Below the pieces are notes generated by a model. That model saw nothing but the letters and a program-made list of their open reading frames with translations. It was not told where the DNA came from and made no database searches. This document shows positions 44,861 through 56,561 of a stretch of DNA of 64,000 bases, in pieces (within the stretch, counting starts at the first letter, position 1; each line of letters opens with the position of its first letter). The stretch comes from Westerdykella aurantiaca. Its lineage: Eukaryota; Ascomycota; Dothideomycetes; Pleosporales; Sporormiaceae. The translations under genes and the position numbers were made by a program. The stretch is taken from assembly GCA_030412805.1 (NCBI GenBank), contig JASJFJ010000003.1, positions 3,906,001-3,970,000 on the forward strand, given 5' to 3'.

Positions 44861-45822
44861 ATGGCGCCCTCTGCAGTGCCCGTCTCAGATGACACTCCAC
44901 ACAAGACGAATGACGCAAATTTAAAAGACCGAAGTGACTTGACTCCTCTCCAAGCAATATCTCAAGGGGTCTGTCTCCCCAGCATCCCCGTCTTCCCATC
45001 CTTCGACAAACACCGAGCATGGATTCTCAACCACATGGCCGGCGCATTCCGTGTTTTCGCCCGCAAAGGGTTCACGGAGGGCATGTCCGGTCATATTAGT
45101 GTTCGCGACCCCGAATATCCTCACGCGTTCTGGACGAACCCACTGGGAAAGCATTTCGCTACCCTCAAAGCATCTGATATGGTTCTCGTGGACTACGATG
45201 GCAAGATTGTTGGAGGCAATACATCGAGGCCTGCGAATGCCGCCGGGTTTCTTATTCACAGTGCCGTACACAAGGCGAGGCCGGATGTGCACGCGGCGTG
45301 CCACTGCCATGGGAAGGCAGGCAAAGCATGGAGTGCTTTCGGAAGGAAATTGGAGATGGTCAATCAAGATGTGGCTTACTTCTACGGTGATGCACAGGCG
45401 GTTTATGATGAGTTCGGAGGTGTCGTCTTGAGCGAAGCAGAAGGCAAGCGCCTTGCAGCATCCTTGGGACCCAGAGGCAAAGGTTTGATACTAAGAAACC
45501 ACGGGCTGTTGGTATGTAATGAACATGTTCTCCGTTGCACAACGCTCACTGATGGGTTTAGACTGTCGGGACGACTGTCGACGAGGCCGCATACCTTTAC
45601 ACTCTCATGGAGCGCTCGTGCGAGATTCAGCTCATGGTCGACGCTGCAGCGGCGAACGGCATCCCCAAGGTTTATGTTGACGATGAAGCTGCTGCGTATA
45701 CGTTCAAGATGGCCAGCGATCCGGAATCCCTGTACTGGGAGTTCCAGCCTGATTTAGAATATGAACGTGAGACGAGCAAGGTCGTGTTCGAAGACGCCGA
45801 AAGCCTCCCTTTGACATTGTAA
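44861..45822 (+). CDS. Class II aldolase/adducin family protein (copy 2)
   Basis: Second class II aldolase/adducin protein in the window, 303 aa. Exons 44,861-45,511 and 45,562-45,822 with a 50-nt intron (GTATGT..GTTTAG) that falls inside the conserved NHGLLTVG motif. Zinc ligands are His148 and His150 (ACHCHGKAG) and His214 (RNHGLL). The GFTEGMSGHISVRDPEYP block is the usual substrate-site loop. Compared with copy 1 it shares the plan but differs in most residues and in intron positions, so it is an old paralogue rather than a recent duplicate. The protein stops with EDAESLPLTL and shows no targeting signal. Substrate unknown. Confidence 0.9.
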
Positions 45823-46084
45823 AGATGCGAAGAGAGTTGGGTACTAGGCTATAGAGGTCACGGTATTTGCGGGTTTACATCACTAGAACAACGGTTAGAG
45901 GACAATGCAACTATATGCAAAGAGTATCGATTTGCATTCAAGATCAAATCACCTCGCTACCAATATTTAATATCACACTTATATTATCTATGTCACCAGT
46001 GTTCAGGACCTAGTAACAAGTCTAGCACCACGTTGGCCGAATTCATCATCAGCCAGCTACGCGTTTTGCACTTGCTCCCCGGCT

Positions 46085-47248
46085 CTACATGGAGGCGGTG
46101 CCGAAGCGCTTGCTGCCCTGCGATTTCCCTGAGCTGAACTTTGCCAGGAAGGTTGCCCATATATCTGGCTTGCGCTGCAGCTTACCCAAGAATGCCCGCA
46201 CCGTCTGGTCAACATCCTCAAGCGTTTCCTGGAACATATTAGCTATAAGGGCCAAACGGCCCAGCTCTTCCCGCACCTCATATTCCTCGGGATCTACACC
46301 ATACTCGCCATCAATTGCAGTGCGGATGCAGACAAAGCCAGCTAGCTCCGTCGCAGCATTCATCATGTGAGCGTCGTGATCACGCGGGAGCCGGAGCGAC
46401 TTGTTTGAGCCTTCTAGTACGCCCTTGATGATTTTGGCATGAGAATTGAGCGCCTGAAGCGAGAAGTTGAAGTACTTGGTCATGGTCTTGATCTCCGACA
46501 CCGCTGCAATATTCAACTGCGCGTTTTGGCGGATGTGGAACACGTCCTTCTCCAGTTGGTCTTCGGCGAGAATGTGCTGCGCTTCCATGCTCGAGAGTAG
46601 CTCACTGTGCATGTTCTCAATCTCCTTCAAAGCTGTAATCTCGTTCTGCAGCATATGCTCACGCTTATCCGCCTCATGAAGCGCCTGGCGCAGATGTCCC
46701 AACTGCTCTTCAAATCCGGACTTGTTCTTCCCTTCCAGCTGGGTGTTGAGCTCAAGAAGCTGGTCCTTCTCCTTGTACAGCGTGTCCACTTTGTCTTGTA
46801 AGCGCGCGATCTCTGCTTCTTGAGCTTCGATTTTGGCCTTATTGTGGTCAGCAGCTACTGCACGTTCCATAGCCACCGTATAACGCTTCTCAAAGTTGAT
46901 AGCGCGCTGCTCCTCATTCTCCAACAAGATCTTCAAAGCGTCAATGCGGCGCTCAAGCTGTTTGTTATCCACAATCAGCTGTTTGTGCTCCTCCGGCAAC
47001 TCCTCAACTTTCTGCTTCTCCTCCGCCAGTGCTTTCTCCAATTTGATCTTCTCCCCTTCCAGGACCTTCTCGCGGCCTTGAAGGTCTTTAGCTAAGCCTT
47101 CTGCATTGCGGAGCTTCGTAAGGAAATGTTCCTGCATCTCCTTTGGGATCAGCCCTTCGGGACGATAGCCGTGCGATAGGGCCTCTTTCCAGACCTCCGA
47201 CAAGCGGTTGCGGATCTCTTCCGGGTTGGGCGGGAGTGTGGCCGACAT
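46085..47248 (-). CDS. Coiled-coil hypothetical protein
   Basis: 387-aa single-exon protein starting at ATG 47,248. Residues about 50-245 are a long heptad-rich coiled coil (Leu, Glu, Lys, Gln-rich, e.g. EKALAEEKQKVEEL and LQDKVDTLYKEKDQLLEL). Residues 260-370 form a separate helical domain containing KYFNFSLQALNSHAK and MNAATELAGFVCIRTA. No signal peptide or membrane span. I do not recognise the family; a structural or tethering role is plausible from shape only. It converges on aldolase copy 2, with 262 bases between stops. Confidence 0.75.
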   Translation of the reverse strand: MSATLPPNPEEIRNRLSEVWKEALSHGYRPEGLIPKEMQEHFLTKLRNAEGLAKDLQGREKVLEGEKIKLEKALAEEKQKVEELPEEHKQLIVDNKQLERRIDALKILLENEEQRAINFEKRYTVAMERAVAADHNKAKIEAQEAEIARLQDKVDTLYKEKDQLLELNTQLEGKNKSGFEEQLGHLRQALHEADKREHMLQNEITALKEIENMHSELLSSMEAQHILAEDQLEKDVFHIRQNAQLNIAAVSEIKTMTKYFNFSLQALNSHAKIIKGVLEGSNKSLRLPRDHDAHMMNAATELAGFVCIRTAIDGEYGVDPEEYEVREELGRLALIANMFQETLEDVDQTVRAFLGKLQRKPDIWATFLAKFSSGKSQGSKRFGTASM

Positions 47249-48600
47249 GGCACGCGGCTGAGGATCGCTCGATCCGCGAATTGCGGGAGTGATGTTCGCT
47301 GCTGGTATGGGTTCAGTAGTGATCTTGAATGAGTCTGAAGGGTAGGAGGGGTGAATGGAATTCTTGAAGGGTATTTAACAGACTTCCCGTCTCCGGGAGA
47401 CAACATTGTGCATGGAGGTGTTCGACGTACAATGTGCATTGACAAAACTGACAAAGGCAGGCCATAGGTGCACAATGTTATCCACCACACTAAACCGCCG
47501 ACCCGTGCGCGTTCGGTCGCGTAGTATTTGATATGATGCTCGCTCGAGGCGCTCAACTTCGCGATACGTCAGCCTCTGTATGTCGCCACCAAGCTCACTG
47601 AGGCAATCAACGGCCATTTTGTACAGTGCGCGGGAACTCATCTTCTGACTGTTTTCTTGCCCTGTTTCTTTTGCATGGGCTAAGCTTATCTTTTTTATAG
47701 GGCGTCAGGTGGTTCTTCGGCTTGCTAGGCTGTTCTGCTGAGACTGTGTGGGAAGTTTCATTCAATTGCTAGCAAGCGGACTCGAGGGGCATATGTTGAT
47801 GCTTGCGGTCCGCTTCGAGAAGGTTCTCCGTCCTTCCTGTATAATTACTCATTCCGAGGTGCGGTGACGGTCTAGCGATCGGGTGGAGGTGCGCCTGGCG
47901 ATGGCTTGCGTCTGCCGAATCCCAATGTCGGTGGATTGCGGGCTTGGTGCATTGCGGATACGTCTCTCCTCAAGGAAACGGTAATACTGGCGACGGTCTC
48001 CCGGGGAATTATATGTCATCTTCGCATGCGAGATCATTCTAAGTGGAGCCCAGTCACAGCATCGCTATGGGCGGTCCCCCATTGCCAGGGCGACGAGGAC
48101 AAGCCTCAGGCACCCACATTAAGCTTTCACAACCTTAATCTCTAGCCACACAAATCTACCCTTAATATAAAATGTCTCAGTGCTTCTGCCACCTCATTGG
48201 CCAGTCTCTTGGTGTTTCTATTATACCATTCACTGATTGCTTATAGTTTCCCCAAATATTTCCAAGCATACCCTTGGAACATTTGCTCCAATGCGGTGAC
48301 ATATGTTACGCTGCTGGTAGCCATCCTGGAGACTTGGTGTGGCGCAGGCGACGCGTCTGTAGTGCGCCAGACTTGAAGTTCTTCTGTTGACATCCTGCTA
48401 CTCTCCTCCCGCTTCTTTCCCCCCAAACATAACTTCCACCAACTTCGACGCAGACGCACTCACAATAGTCCACTGTGCCCACCTTTTCATTTGCTCCAAA
48501 CTTTTCTTTCTGATGCGACGGATCTCAGCACGTTCCCTATTCGCACACGGCTTATCCCAACGATACTGAGCAGTGGTCACTGCGACTGCAAACATTGATC
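47249..48600. other. Divergent upstream region with small frame
   Basis: 1.35 kb between the coiled-coil start and the SANT-like start. Contains one 88-codon minus-strand ATG frame; otherwise nothing recognised. Confidence 0.45.
47375..47641 (-). CDS. Small hypothetical frame, 88 codons
   Basis: ATG-initiated frame of 88 codons on the same strand and 127 bases upstream of the coiled-coil gene. It reads as plausible helical protein (MAVDCLSELGGDIQRL, YREVERLERASYQIL) with no signal peptide. It could be a small gene, an upstream open frame in the leader of the coiled-coil mRNA, or a first exon spliced into it; none is proven. Confidence 0.3.
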   Translation of the reverse strand: MSSRALYKMAVDCLSELGGDIQRLTYREVERLERASYQILRDRTRTGRRFSVVDNIVHLWPAFVSFVNAHCTSNTSMHNVVSRRREVC

Positions 48601-49686
48601 ATGGCCACCAAGAGGAAGGCCGAGGACCCTGAGGGCGCCTCCTTCTCTAAGAAGTTCAAGATTTCTCTTGAAACTTCAAAACAGACACCGGAAACGACGC
48701 CCGCGTTGTACTCTACACCCGCCTCCGGCAATACTGGCTCCTCGCGCCCAGCACACGCCCCCCACACTGATTGGGGCAAAAGCCTTCCAGCAGCAATATG
48801 CACCGGACCAGTGGAGAAAGACGGTAGGAAGCCGATCCAAGGTCGAACAACTGTGAACGAAGATGCTGAACCAACCACAGCGGGGTCCCAACCGAATGGC
48901 ATGATAGGCCCTATATCGGTAAATGCTACCCAACAGTCAAAACATGGGGCGGCATCCACTGCTAAGAAGACGAAATTCACAACAATTCCCAGTACAGGGA
49001 GCAAGTCTAAGAAGTCAAGCGACGAGGGCAAGAAGTGGACAGAGATCGAGTTTGTAATCCATGCTCGTGACAACAACCTTCCAGAACCCTTCGGTACGCG
49101 ATCGACAACAACTGGCCCTCTTCCATGGGAGGAAGTAGCCAGGCGATACAATGCCCACTTCAGTAAGAACGCGAAGGGCTCTGTGAGGGGGCCTGCTTGC
49201 GAGAAGCGGTACAGGGTCAATATCAATGAGTATCGTCTTAGGCAGCCGAGGTATCCTAAGCGATCCGATATTGTGTACACTACAAAGTCATCTCTGAAGA
49301 GGACTGGGGCTCAGAAGGGAACTTCAGGCGATACATATGGAGCGGACACAGGCACTCAGCTTACCGTACAAGCCACGCAACCAATCGCCCAACGCTACCC
49401 AAATCAATTCTCCACACAACAAAACCCAGAGACGAGCCTCAGAAGCGCGAAACCACTTGATGCAAAGTCCAGTTACAAGGGCTCCAAGAAGTCTGCCGGA
49501 CCCTGTGATGAAGAGCTAAAGGAGATTGGTCATCCGGACTACTACTTTGATTATCGCGGCCCGGTAAAGAAGAGCGAGTACAGGAAAGTCTCCACGGCGG
49601 GGCGTTTGCGCTGCCCGCCAAGCCCTGGTCGGCGTTGGCCGGTCTCCCGTATCGACCCCCTCAAGCACTGGCCGCCCGTATCGTAA
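48601..49686 (+). CDS. SANT/Myb-like domain protein at the heterochromatin edge
   Basis: 361-aa basic, probably nuclear protein from ATG 48,601 (upstream in-frame codon is TTG). The N-terminus KRKAEDPEGASFSKKFK looks like a nuclear localisation signal. A single SANT/Myb-like helix bundle spans about residues 138-205: GKKWTEIEFVIHARDNNL, then PWEEVARRYNAHFSK and the basic recognition-like segment ACEKRYRVNINEYRLR. The rest is Ser/Thr/Lys-rich and disordered. The last 35 codons are GC- and Pro/Arg-rich, unlike the rest, and the stop lies only 350 bases from a retrotransposon, so the original C-terminus may have been replaced by sequence from an older insertion. Function unknown. Confidence 0.65.
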   Translation: MATKRKAEDPEGASFSKKFKISLETSKQTPETTPALYSTPASGNTGSSRPAHAPHTDWGKSLPAAICTGPVEKDGRKPIQGRTTVNEDAEPTTAGSQPNGMIGPISVNATQQSKHGAASTAKKTKFTTIPSTGSKSKKSSDEGKKWTEIEFVIHARDNNLPEPFGTRSTTTGPLPWEEVARRYNAHFSKNAKGSVRGPACEKRYRVNINEYRLRQPRYPKRSDIVYTTKSSLKRTGAQKGTSGDTYGADTGTQLTVQATQPIAQRYPNQFSTQQNPETSLRSAKPLDAKSSYKGSKKSAGPCDEELKEIGHPDYYFDYRGPVKKSEYRKVSTAGRLRCPPSPGRRWPVSRIDPLKHWPPVS

Positions 49687-50042
49687 ACCCGCTTATGTTA
49701 TGTACTATTTCTGGGCACCGCCTTGTCTATTATTACTAATGATCTTGGTAACGATTAAGCTAGCACCAGCTCTGCCCTTTCTACGCAGTCTACCTATATA
49801 TAAGAGGGCCTAGACCTGCAGCATCTACTCTCTTTTCCTTTATGCTTACTCTTTTATTTCTTTGCTCTCTCTTTCCCCTCTCTTGTCCTCTACAAAGTAC
49901 TCTTTGCGCCTGCTCTAACAGCTTTATACTTACCTTAGGTTAATTTAAAGCATTTAAACACGCTTCCTTGCTTATTCTGTCTAAAGCCTCCTTCTTTAAG
50001 AGAAGACGCCTAGCAGTGCTTAGATATAGAGCGCCTGCAAGG
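49687..50042. other. Transition into transposon block
   Basis: Flank of the LTR element. Pyrimidine-rich (49,830-49,900) with a TATATATAAG sequence at 49,795-49,804. May belong to an older element into which the LTR retrotransposon inserted, since the sequence on the far side of the element is also repeat-like. No coding capacity. Confidence 0.4.
50038..50042. repeat. Target-site duplication, left copy
   Basis: CAAGG immediately before the left LTR. Matches CAAAG after the right LTR apart from one G-to-A change of the RIP type. Confidence 0.8.
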
Positions 50043-50373
50043 TGTGAGGACGGTTACGGTCTCTCTCGATCTGCTGCCGGAACGCACGAGTGACGAGCAA
50101 GGCGAGCACTAAGGCAAGCTAGATGAAGAGGTAGTAATCTATTACACGAAGAATCCAAAGGTGGAGAGCAGAGGACTGCTCCCACCTAAGCTCTAAATAC
50201 ATAGTGCTGCGGCTCGCTTGCAAGCAAGCTTGGCAGCTAAAAAAGCAAAGAGCGGAGAGTTGAGATAAGATGAAAGAACAAACACGTAATGTAGCTAGCA
50301 TGTGACCGGCATCGACCTGGTCACGTAACAAAGGGAACGCCTTAGGGCAGGCGCCTTAGGTCAAGCTGTTACA
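50043..50373 (-). repeat. 3' LTR (left), little mutated
   Basis: 331-bp long terminal repeat with TG..CA ends. It aligns without gaps with the right LTR but keeps C and G where that copy has T and A, so it is close to the unmutated sequence. Confidence 0.9.
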
Positions 50374-50387
50374 GCACCCCCCCTTCT
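50374..50387 (-). other. Polypurine tract
   Basis: On the minus strand AGAAGGGGGGGTGC abuts the 3' LTR. This is the expected plus-strand primer site of an LTR retrotransposon and sets the element's orientation. Confidence 0.75.
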
Positions 50388-51689
50388 ATCTAAGGCTTGT
50401 GTGCAAGCTCTTAAGGGAGCTGCAAGCTGTAAGAACAAGGGAAATCTATCGCGATCGTACAATTGCCTGATTCTAGCAAGTTCCAGGCGTTGGCTGCCTT
50501 ATTTGCAGCGGCGCAAACGCAGCGTTTGTACAGCGCTAGCTAGCTTGGAATCCTTATCTGTCTCCTCTAGGTCCTTGTTGTTTTAGAATGCTTTAAGCTA
50601 GCGTTAAAGCCTTGCAGGCAGTCCTGCCTTGTTTAGGTAGGCTTTATAGAACTCTTTAACCTTAAGCAGAGCGTAGAGGAATCCTCTAGCATTATACTAG
50701 GCTAGATCTAGATCCTACCCTTCCTAAGCAACGCAATACTGCAGACAGCTATAGAAGATTTAGCTGTCTAGAATCTAATAGACGACCTATTCTAGTTGCC
50801 TATTAACCTTAATTAGTAGCTGCTTAGGCTTAATTTAACTAGGTAGGCCCTTAGGATACTTGCAGAGCTAATTAGCATAGAAGATGCGTCCTATCTTTAT
50901 GTGTAATAGAAGGTCTACCTTATACAAGTAACTTTTTATGCTAACAATCTTGTAGAGTCTATAAGTTTGCTAGTCTAGCTTAGTGCTTAGTCGTCCTGTA
51001 GTAAAGCCTTTAGAAGTAATTAGAACTTAGTTTCTAACAACAAAATTAGGCTTGCAGCGCTTCTTGTTCGCCTGTTTAGCTTGTTAAGCCTGCGCGTGCG
51101 CAAGGTTATACCGCGCAATCTTAGTAGCCTTCTTAACTGCGTTGTAACGCTTCTAAGCAAACTTCTAAGCCTTTTTTCTAGACATATAGTTTTATAGCAA
51201 CTTTAGCTTTATTATACAAAGCTGCTAGTTCTAGTAGTGCACTAGCTTATAGCTAAACTTAATTTTATAGAATAAAAAGCTTGTAGACTTGTAAAGTAGT
51301 GTAGCTTAGGCTTAATCTATAGAAGGTAGAAAATCTAACTAGTTGTTCTAATAATAGTTAACAAATAGGCAAAGGCGCTAGTCTAGGTACTAATTAACAA
51401 TCTCTATATTGCTGTTAGTCTAGAAATAGTAAGCTATTAACAGCTTTTGCTAGACGCTAATAAGCTTGTATAACTTGTCTATAAATGTAGAAGTAAACTA
51501 TAGGCTATAATTAGAAACAATAGAGCAAAGTAGTCTAAACATCTACTAGATATACTAGTAGTATAGCTTTGTAGTCTTTTTAGTAGTAACTTTTTTATAG
51601 CAAAGAAAAGAAAAGTAGCGTTTACTTAGTTAATCTACAACTATAAAAGCATAGTTGTAACTTTTTTTGTTAGAAAGCATGCTTTTAAA

Positions 51690-51840
51690 ATCTATTAAAA
51701 CGTTTTGCTAGGCGCGCTTAGAGATTAAAAGCAGCCTAAGCAGGCTAAGTTTCTTGTCGCGTAGTACGTAGCTCTATTAACACGCCTTGTATGCAGCAAC
51801 GTAGGTAGATACGTTCTTTGCAAGTGTTTTCTAGTAGTAC
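51690..51840 (-). pseudogene. Integrase zinc-binding (H2C2) remnant
   Basis: Minus-strand reading with stops ignored shows VSTYVAAYKAC followed by DKKLSLLRLL, fitting the C-terminal half of the H2C2 motif and the linker to the integrase core of Ty3/gypsy pol. Part of the element at 50,043-56,892. Decayed by RIP-type changes. Confidence 0.6.
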
Positions 51841-52949
51841 TTTTTCTAGAAGAAAGTAGTAGTCTTTTAGGCTTCTAGGTGCGTAGTAACCTAAAAAGTA
51901 TAGATAGCTTAAATAAGCTAAACGCGTAGAAAGTTTGTTTCTAAAACAATAAAACGTTTCTAGTATAGCAACAAGCTGTTTTCTATAAAGAAAAAAAAAG
52001 AACTTTTTTGCGCTTTTTTAGCTTTGTTCTACTATTTCTAGAAAATTTTATCTATTTAGTTAGCTTAAAAAACTTAGTTAATTACTACGTTAGCATCTAT
52101 AGAAAAAGAATTGCTTAGAAAGGTGTTATAGCTGCAGATTTTAAGTAGAGAAAAAGATAACTTGTTCTAGGCTAGAGCGCAGAGGTAGGCAACTATACAG
52201 CGCTTTAAAACAGTAATAGAAATAATCTAGTTAAGTGTAAAAAAAGCGCAAGTGCGCTCTATATAGCTCTTTTCTTTCTAGGTTTTAAAAACTTTCTACT
52301 TTTTTAACAAAGCATCTATAGCAACGTTAGCAAAGCTTAGGTAGTAAGTAAGCTTAAAATAAAAGTTTAAAAAAAAGCCTACCTACCTAACCTAGCAGGC
52401 GTTAAGCTTGCGCTTTATGCTAAAGTATTCTAAAGTATAATAGTTAGTAAACATAGTAAATAGCTTTTCTATCTATAGGCTAATAAGCTAGCTGCGCTAC
52501 TTTTCTAAGCTATGTACTACTGCTAGCATTTCTTTATTATAGATATTGTAGTTTATTTTAGCAAAGCTTATAGTTTTAGAGAAAAAAGCTACAAAGCGCT
52601 AGGTGCTATTCTTCTAAAGCTAGAAAAGTACGCTAGCAACAACTCTATTTAAAGCGTTAGTTTCTATACAAGCCTTTTTATAAAGTAAGTAATAGGCAAA
52701 AAAAGCGTTTAAAAGTAGCAAGTTTTTTGCGTTCTAGAACACTTCTATTTTCTTTTTTCTAAAAAGTTTCTAGGTACTTTTTTTTAGTAGGTTAGTAAAA
52801 AAACAAACTATCTATCTATAGTTTTTTAGAAACTTGTAGTAGAAGTTATAGAAGCTAAAAAAAAACTAGAAAGCTTTAAAAGTTTTAGAAACTTTCTAGT
52901 TATAAACTATAGCTGTTTTTTTAGAGTCTATTTTAATACTTTTAGTACT

Positions 52950-53430
52950 AATAATTAGGCTAAAAAACTTTGTTTTTATAATAGTAAATTTTAACTTTTT
53001 AATATTAACCTAAAGCCTAGCGTCTTTAAAGCGCTATAGTACCTTTGCAACGTATACTTTGTACTTAAAAGAATTTTTAGAGTAAATAAAAATGTTGTCT
53101 ATATAGGCTGTATAGATATTGTCTAGCAAGCCTATAAAAACTATATTAATATACTATTAAAAAGTAGCTAAGCTATTATAGAAGCTAAAAAAAAGTATAC
53201 AATATTTATAGTTGCTATAGCAAGTATAGAACGTAGTAAAGTCTTTAATATTTTTACTAAAGCAAATTTAGTAGAAAGCTTGCTAGATATTAAGCTTTGT
53301 AAACACTTTAGCGCAAGCAAGTTGCGTAAGCGTTTTCTAGATTAGTAGAATTAAATATACGTCGCGCTTAGTAATAGCGTTAAGCTTCTAATAGTTAATA
53401 TAGAATTGCTAGCTTCTACTAGGCTTTTTT
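52950..53430 (-). pseudogene. Ty3/gypsy reverse transcriptase remnant
   Basis: Minus-strand reading shows KLNAITK, KVFTKLNI, DFTTF and AYIDNIFIYS. The last corresponds to the catalytic Y-x-D-D box with the second Asp changed to Asn, a single G-to-A change. Several codons for Arg, Gln and Trp are now stops. Confidence 0.8.
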
Positions 53431-56400
53431 GCAAACAGAACTAGTAAAGTATAAAAAGTATTGCTAGAAACAATTATACTATAGTAGAAGTGCTTTACTA
53501 CTTAATTTTTTAGAACTTTAAGCTACTTTATAGATATACTATAAAGCAAACTTGTACTTAGCGTGTTTATAAAACCTATAAGCGTAATTGTATAGTTTAT
53601 ACTAGGCTTGTAAAGTAGTAGCTAGTTAGAATTCTACTTAAAAAAGTAGGCTAAAGAAGCGCTAGCCTAGCCTAGCCTAGAAAGCTTTTTTTTAAGCATT
53701 TACTATATTTCTACTTTAGAGTTTTCTAATAGTAGTTCTTTTTTGTTTTAATAAGCTAGTTAATTTTGTAGACGCTAATGTAGCTAATTACTATCTTTTT
53801 GTTCTAAACGTGCGTAAAGAAAAGCGCGGCTCTAATAGTATAGACTTCTAGCAATTTAACCTTTTTAAAGTTTTCTAAAGTAGAAATACGTTTCTAACGT
53901 ACTTAGCGCTTTAGGCAAGGTTCTTTAACTAGTATTTTAATTGTTAGCTTAAGCTAATAGTCTATTTTAGCTATAGCTTGTTTAAATTTTTTTTTAAAAG
54001 TTAAACCTTTCTAGCGTTTAAAGATAGTAACAAGCTTGCTTAGAGCAGCTATCTAGCTATTCTAGCAATTTGCATCTACCTAGTAGACATTCTAGAGGGC
54101 TTCTAGAATTAGTAGAATATATATAGAAATTACAGCATCTCTTTTTACGTTAGAAAGGTAGCTGTTAGGCTAGAAAAGTTAGCAGCGCTTGCAGTTAACC
54201 TAAACGTTTGTATTTTCTAGTAGCTTGCGTTCTACAATTATATTATAACGCTCTATGTTGTAGAAAGCAAAAAACAAGTAAAGGTAGTACTTGTCTAGTA
54301 CTAGATTAGCTTAGAAATACTTGTCTACTTAGCTATTAGCAATACTATTATATCTAGCAATAGCAATTGCTTCTATCTTTTTTAGTTAAATATAGAAGTA
54401 TTTTCTAAGCATCTAGGCATACTTTAGATATACTAGAACGTAGCTACTAGCACTAGTATTAATTAGACTATAAAGCTTTAGAAACAAACTTCTAGAAAAA
54501 ATCTAGTAAAGTAGAGTAAAAGCTAGTTCTAAAAAAAGCTTCTACTTTATTATATCTATTGCTTCTTTTTGCAACTTTAGAAAAAAAACTTTCTCTAAAG
54601 TAACTTGTTTTCTAAATTAAAGTTAGAAAAAAAAAACTTTTCTACTTAAAGCTTGTTCTAGTATTTACTTTCTAAGTTTTTAGTTTTTTTTTTTTTTTAA
54701 TTAGCTTTTTTAATTACTTTATATTCTAGTAGGTTTATAGAATAGTTATAGCTAATATAGCCTATATAGCTATAGTAGTAGCAAGTAAGTAGACGTTAAG
54801 CTTTAGTAGTAGGTTTAGAAACAGCTAGCTTTAGCGTAAAAGAATAGGCAAGTAGAGAGACGCGTGCTAGAGCAGAAGTCCTTGCTACAGCCTTAGTTAG
54901 CTTAGCTTTGCGCTAGGCTTTCTAGCTGTTAGCTAGAGCAATCTTGCAAGCCTATTCTCTAGCTAGCTTAATATATGCTTAGTAGTTGTTTTAGAATTAG
55001 TAGTAGTAGACGCTTAAAGCTATCTAGAGTATAGTAAGTAGCTTTTTATAGAACTTTTCTACCTACTAGTTTTCTAAAAAGCTTTGTTTCTAAGCAAAGC
55101 GCGTAAACTTAGCCTAGAACTTTTAAAACTCTATAGTATTATAGTAGAAAAGCTTTCTAAAAGCGTTTTAGGCGTCTAAGCGCTTGTAGAGGTTGCTAAA
55201 GTTTTTTTCTAAAAAGTCTAGAATTAAATCTATATTAATAGAAAAGCTATTGCTTGTTAAAGTATAGATATAGGTTAAAAGCTGTTTATTAGCTTTTTTT
55301 TTAGTACGTATACAAATATAGGCTACTTAATTGCGTTTAGTAACTTTTTTTATTAAGCTAATAAACTAGTTAAAGTTAGCACGCAGCTTGTCTTCTATAA
55401 TATTACGCTAGAATTTAAACGTAACGTTTTTTCTATCTAAAAGCATTAGCAGGTTAGAAAACTTTTAAAAATAACGTAGCTTTAAGCTTGTTGCTTCTAT
55501 AGAAATAAAAAAAGAAACAAACAGCGTAGCTAGCATAAATAGAGCCTAAGTAAAAGCTAAAGAATTAAAAATTAAATTTTCTATAACTATAGCTTTAGAG
55601 ATTAGAGCTAGCTTGCGCAATATTAGAAAGTTAAAGCAGGTTTAACGTTTAGTAGCAGGCAAAGCTATTACTAGAGCAGCCTAGGTAGTAGAAGTAGCCT
55701 TAGCTACTTTTACTTATTTTAATGTTGTAATTTTAAGCTTTAACTAGGCAACTTTGCGCTTAAAGCGCTTATTTTTATTTTTAAAAACTATTGTATTGTT
55801 ATAAATCTAATCTTTTTTAGCAAAAGCGTTTATTGCTAAGCTATAGTACATGTTAAGCTATTAGGTATCTACAATCTATAGCTTAATCTACTAGGCTAAT
55901 TTTTGTATAAGCTTTTTAGAATTGTTTTTAAATTTTCTAATTAACTAGTCTAGATTAGTACTAAAAATACAGTAGCTTAAAAAAGCAAGCAAAGTGCCTA
56001 GCTTAACTTTTAAGCAATTTAGTTTAGTTGTATAATTTTTTTTGTAATTTTTTTTAGTTATTATATTGTATAAAATATTAGCGCGCTTCTAGTACTTATA
56101 GAAAGCTATGCTGTTTTTAATGCTATAGGCGTTAACTTTTAAAAGCGTAAAAAGAAAAAAAAGTAAAGTAGTGCTTTTAACTAGCCTAGAAAAACCTACT
56201 ATTGTATTCTAGTGCTTTATAGGTAGAGTAGCGTTTGTAAAAAAGTAGAAAGTTAGTAGTAATAGTTATTTTAGTTTTTAAAACACGTAGAAGTTGTAGT
56301 AGTAGTAGTAATACAAAAGTAAAGTAAAGGTAAAAGTTAGTTTACGCAATTAGAAGTTTTTTTTAAATATTCTAAACTATAGAGCGCAAGTTAGACTTGC

Positions 56401-56561
56401 TAATAGCAGCGTTAAAGTGCTAGAAAAGCAATTATATAGTTAGTTAGTAATCTTTAATTAAAAATAGGTAGTAATATAGAAAACAACTTTAATAGAGCTT
56501 TTAGCTTATACTAGATATTATATTACTATTGCTAGCTAAAAAAAGTTAGACTTTTAAATTA

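Noticed and set aside
50043..50373. Left LTR as an independent solo LTR
   Set aside because: The partner LTR has equal length, the flanks carry a matching 5-bp duplication, and a polypurine tract and pol remnants lie between.
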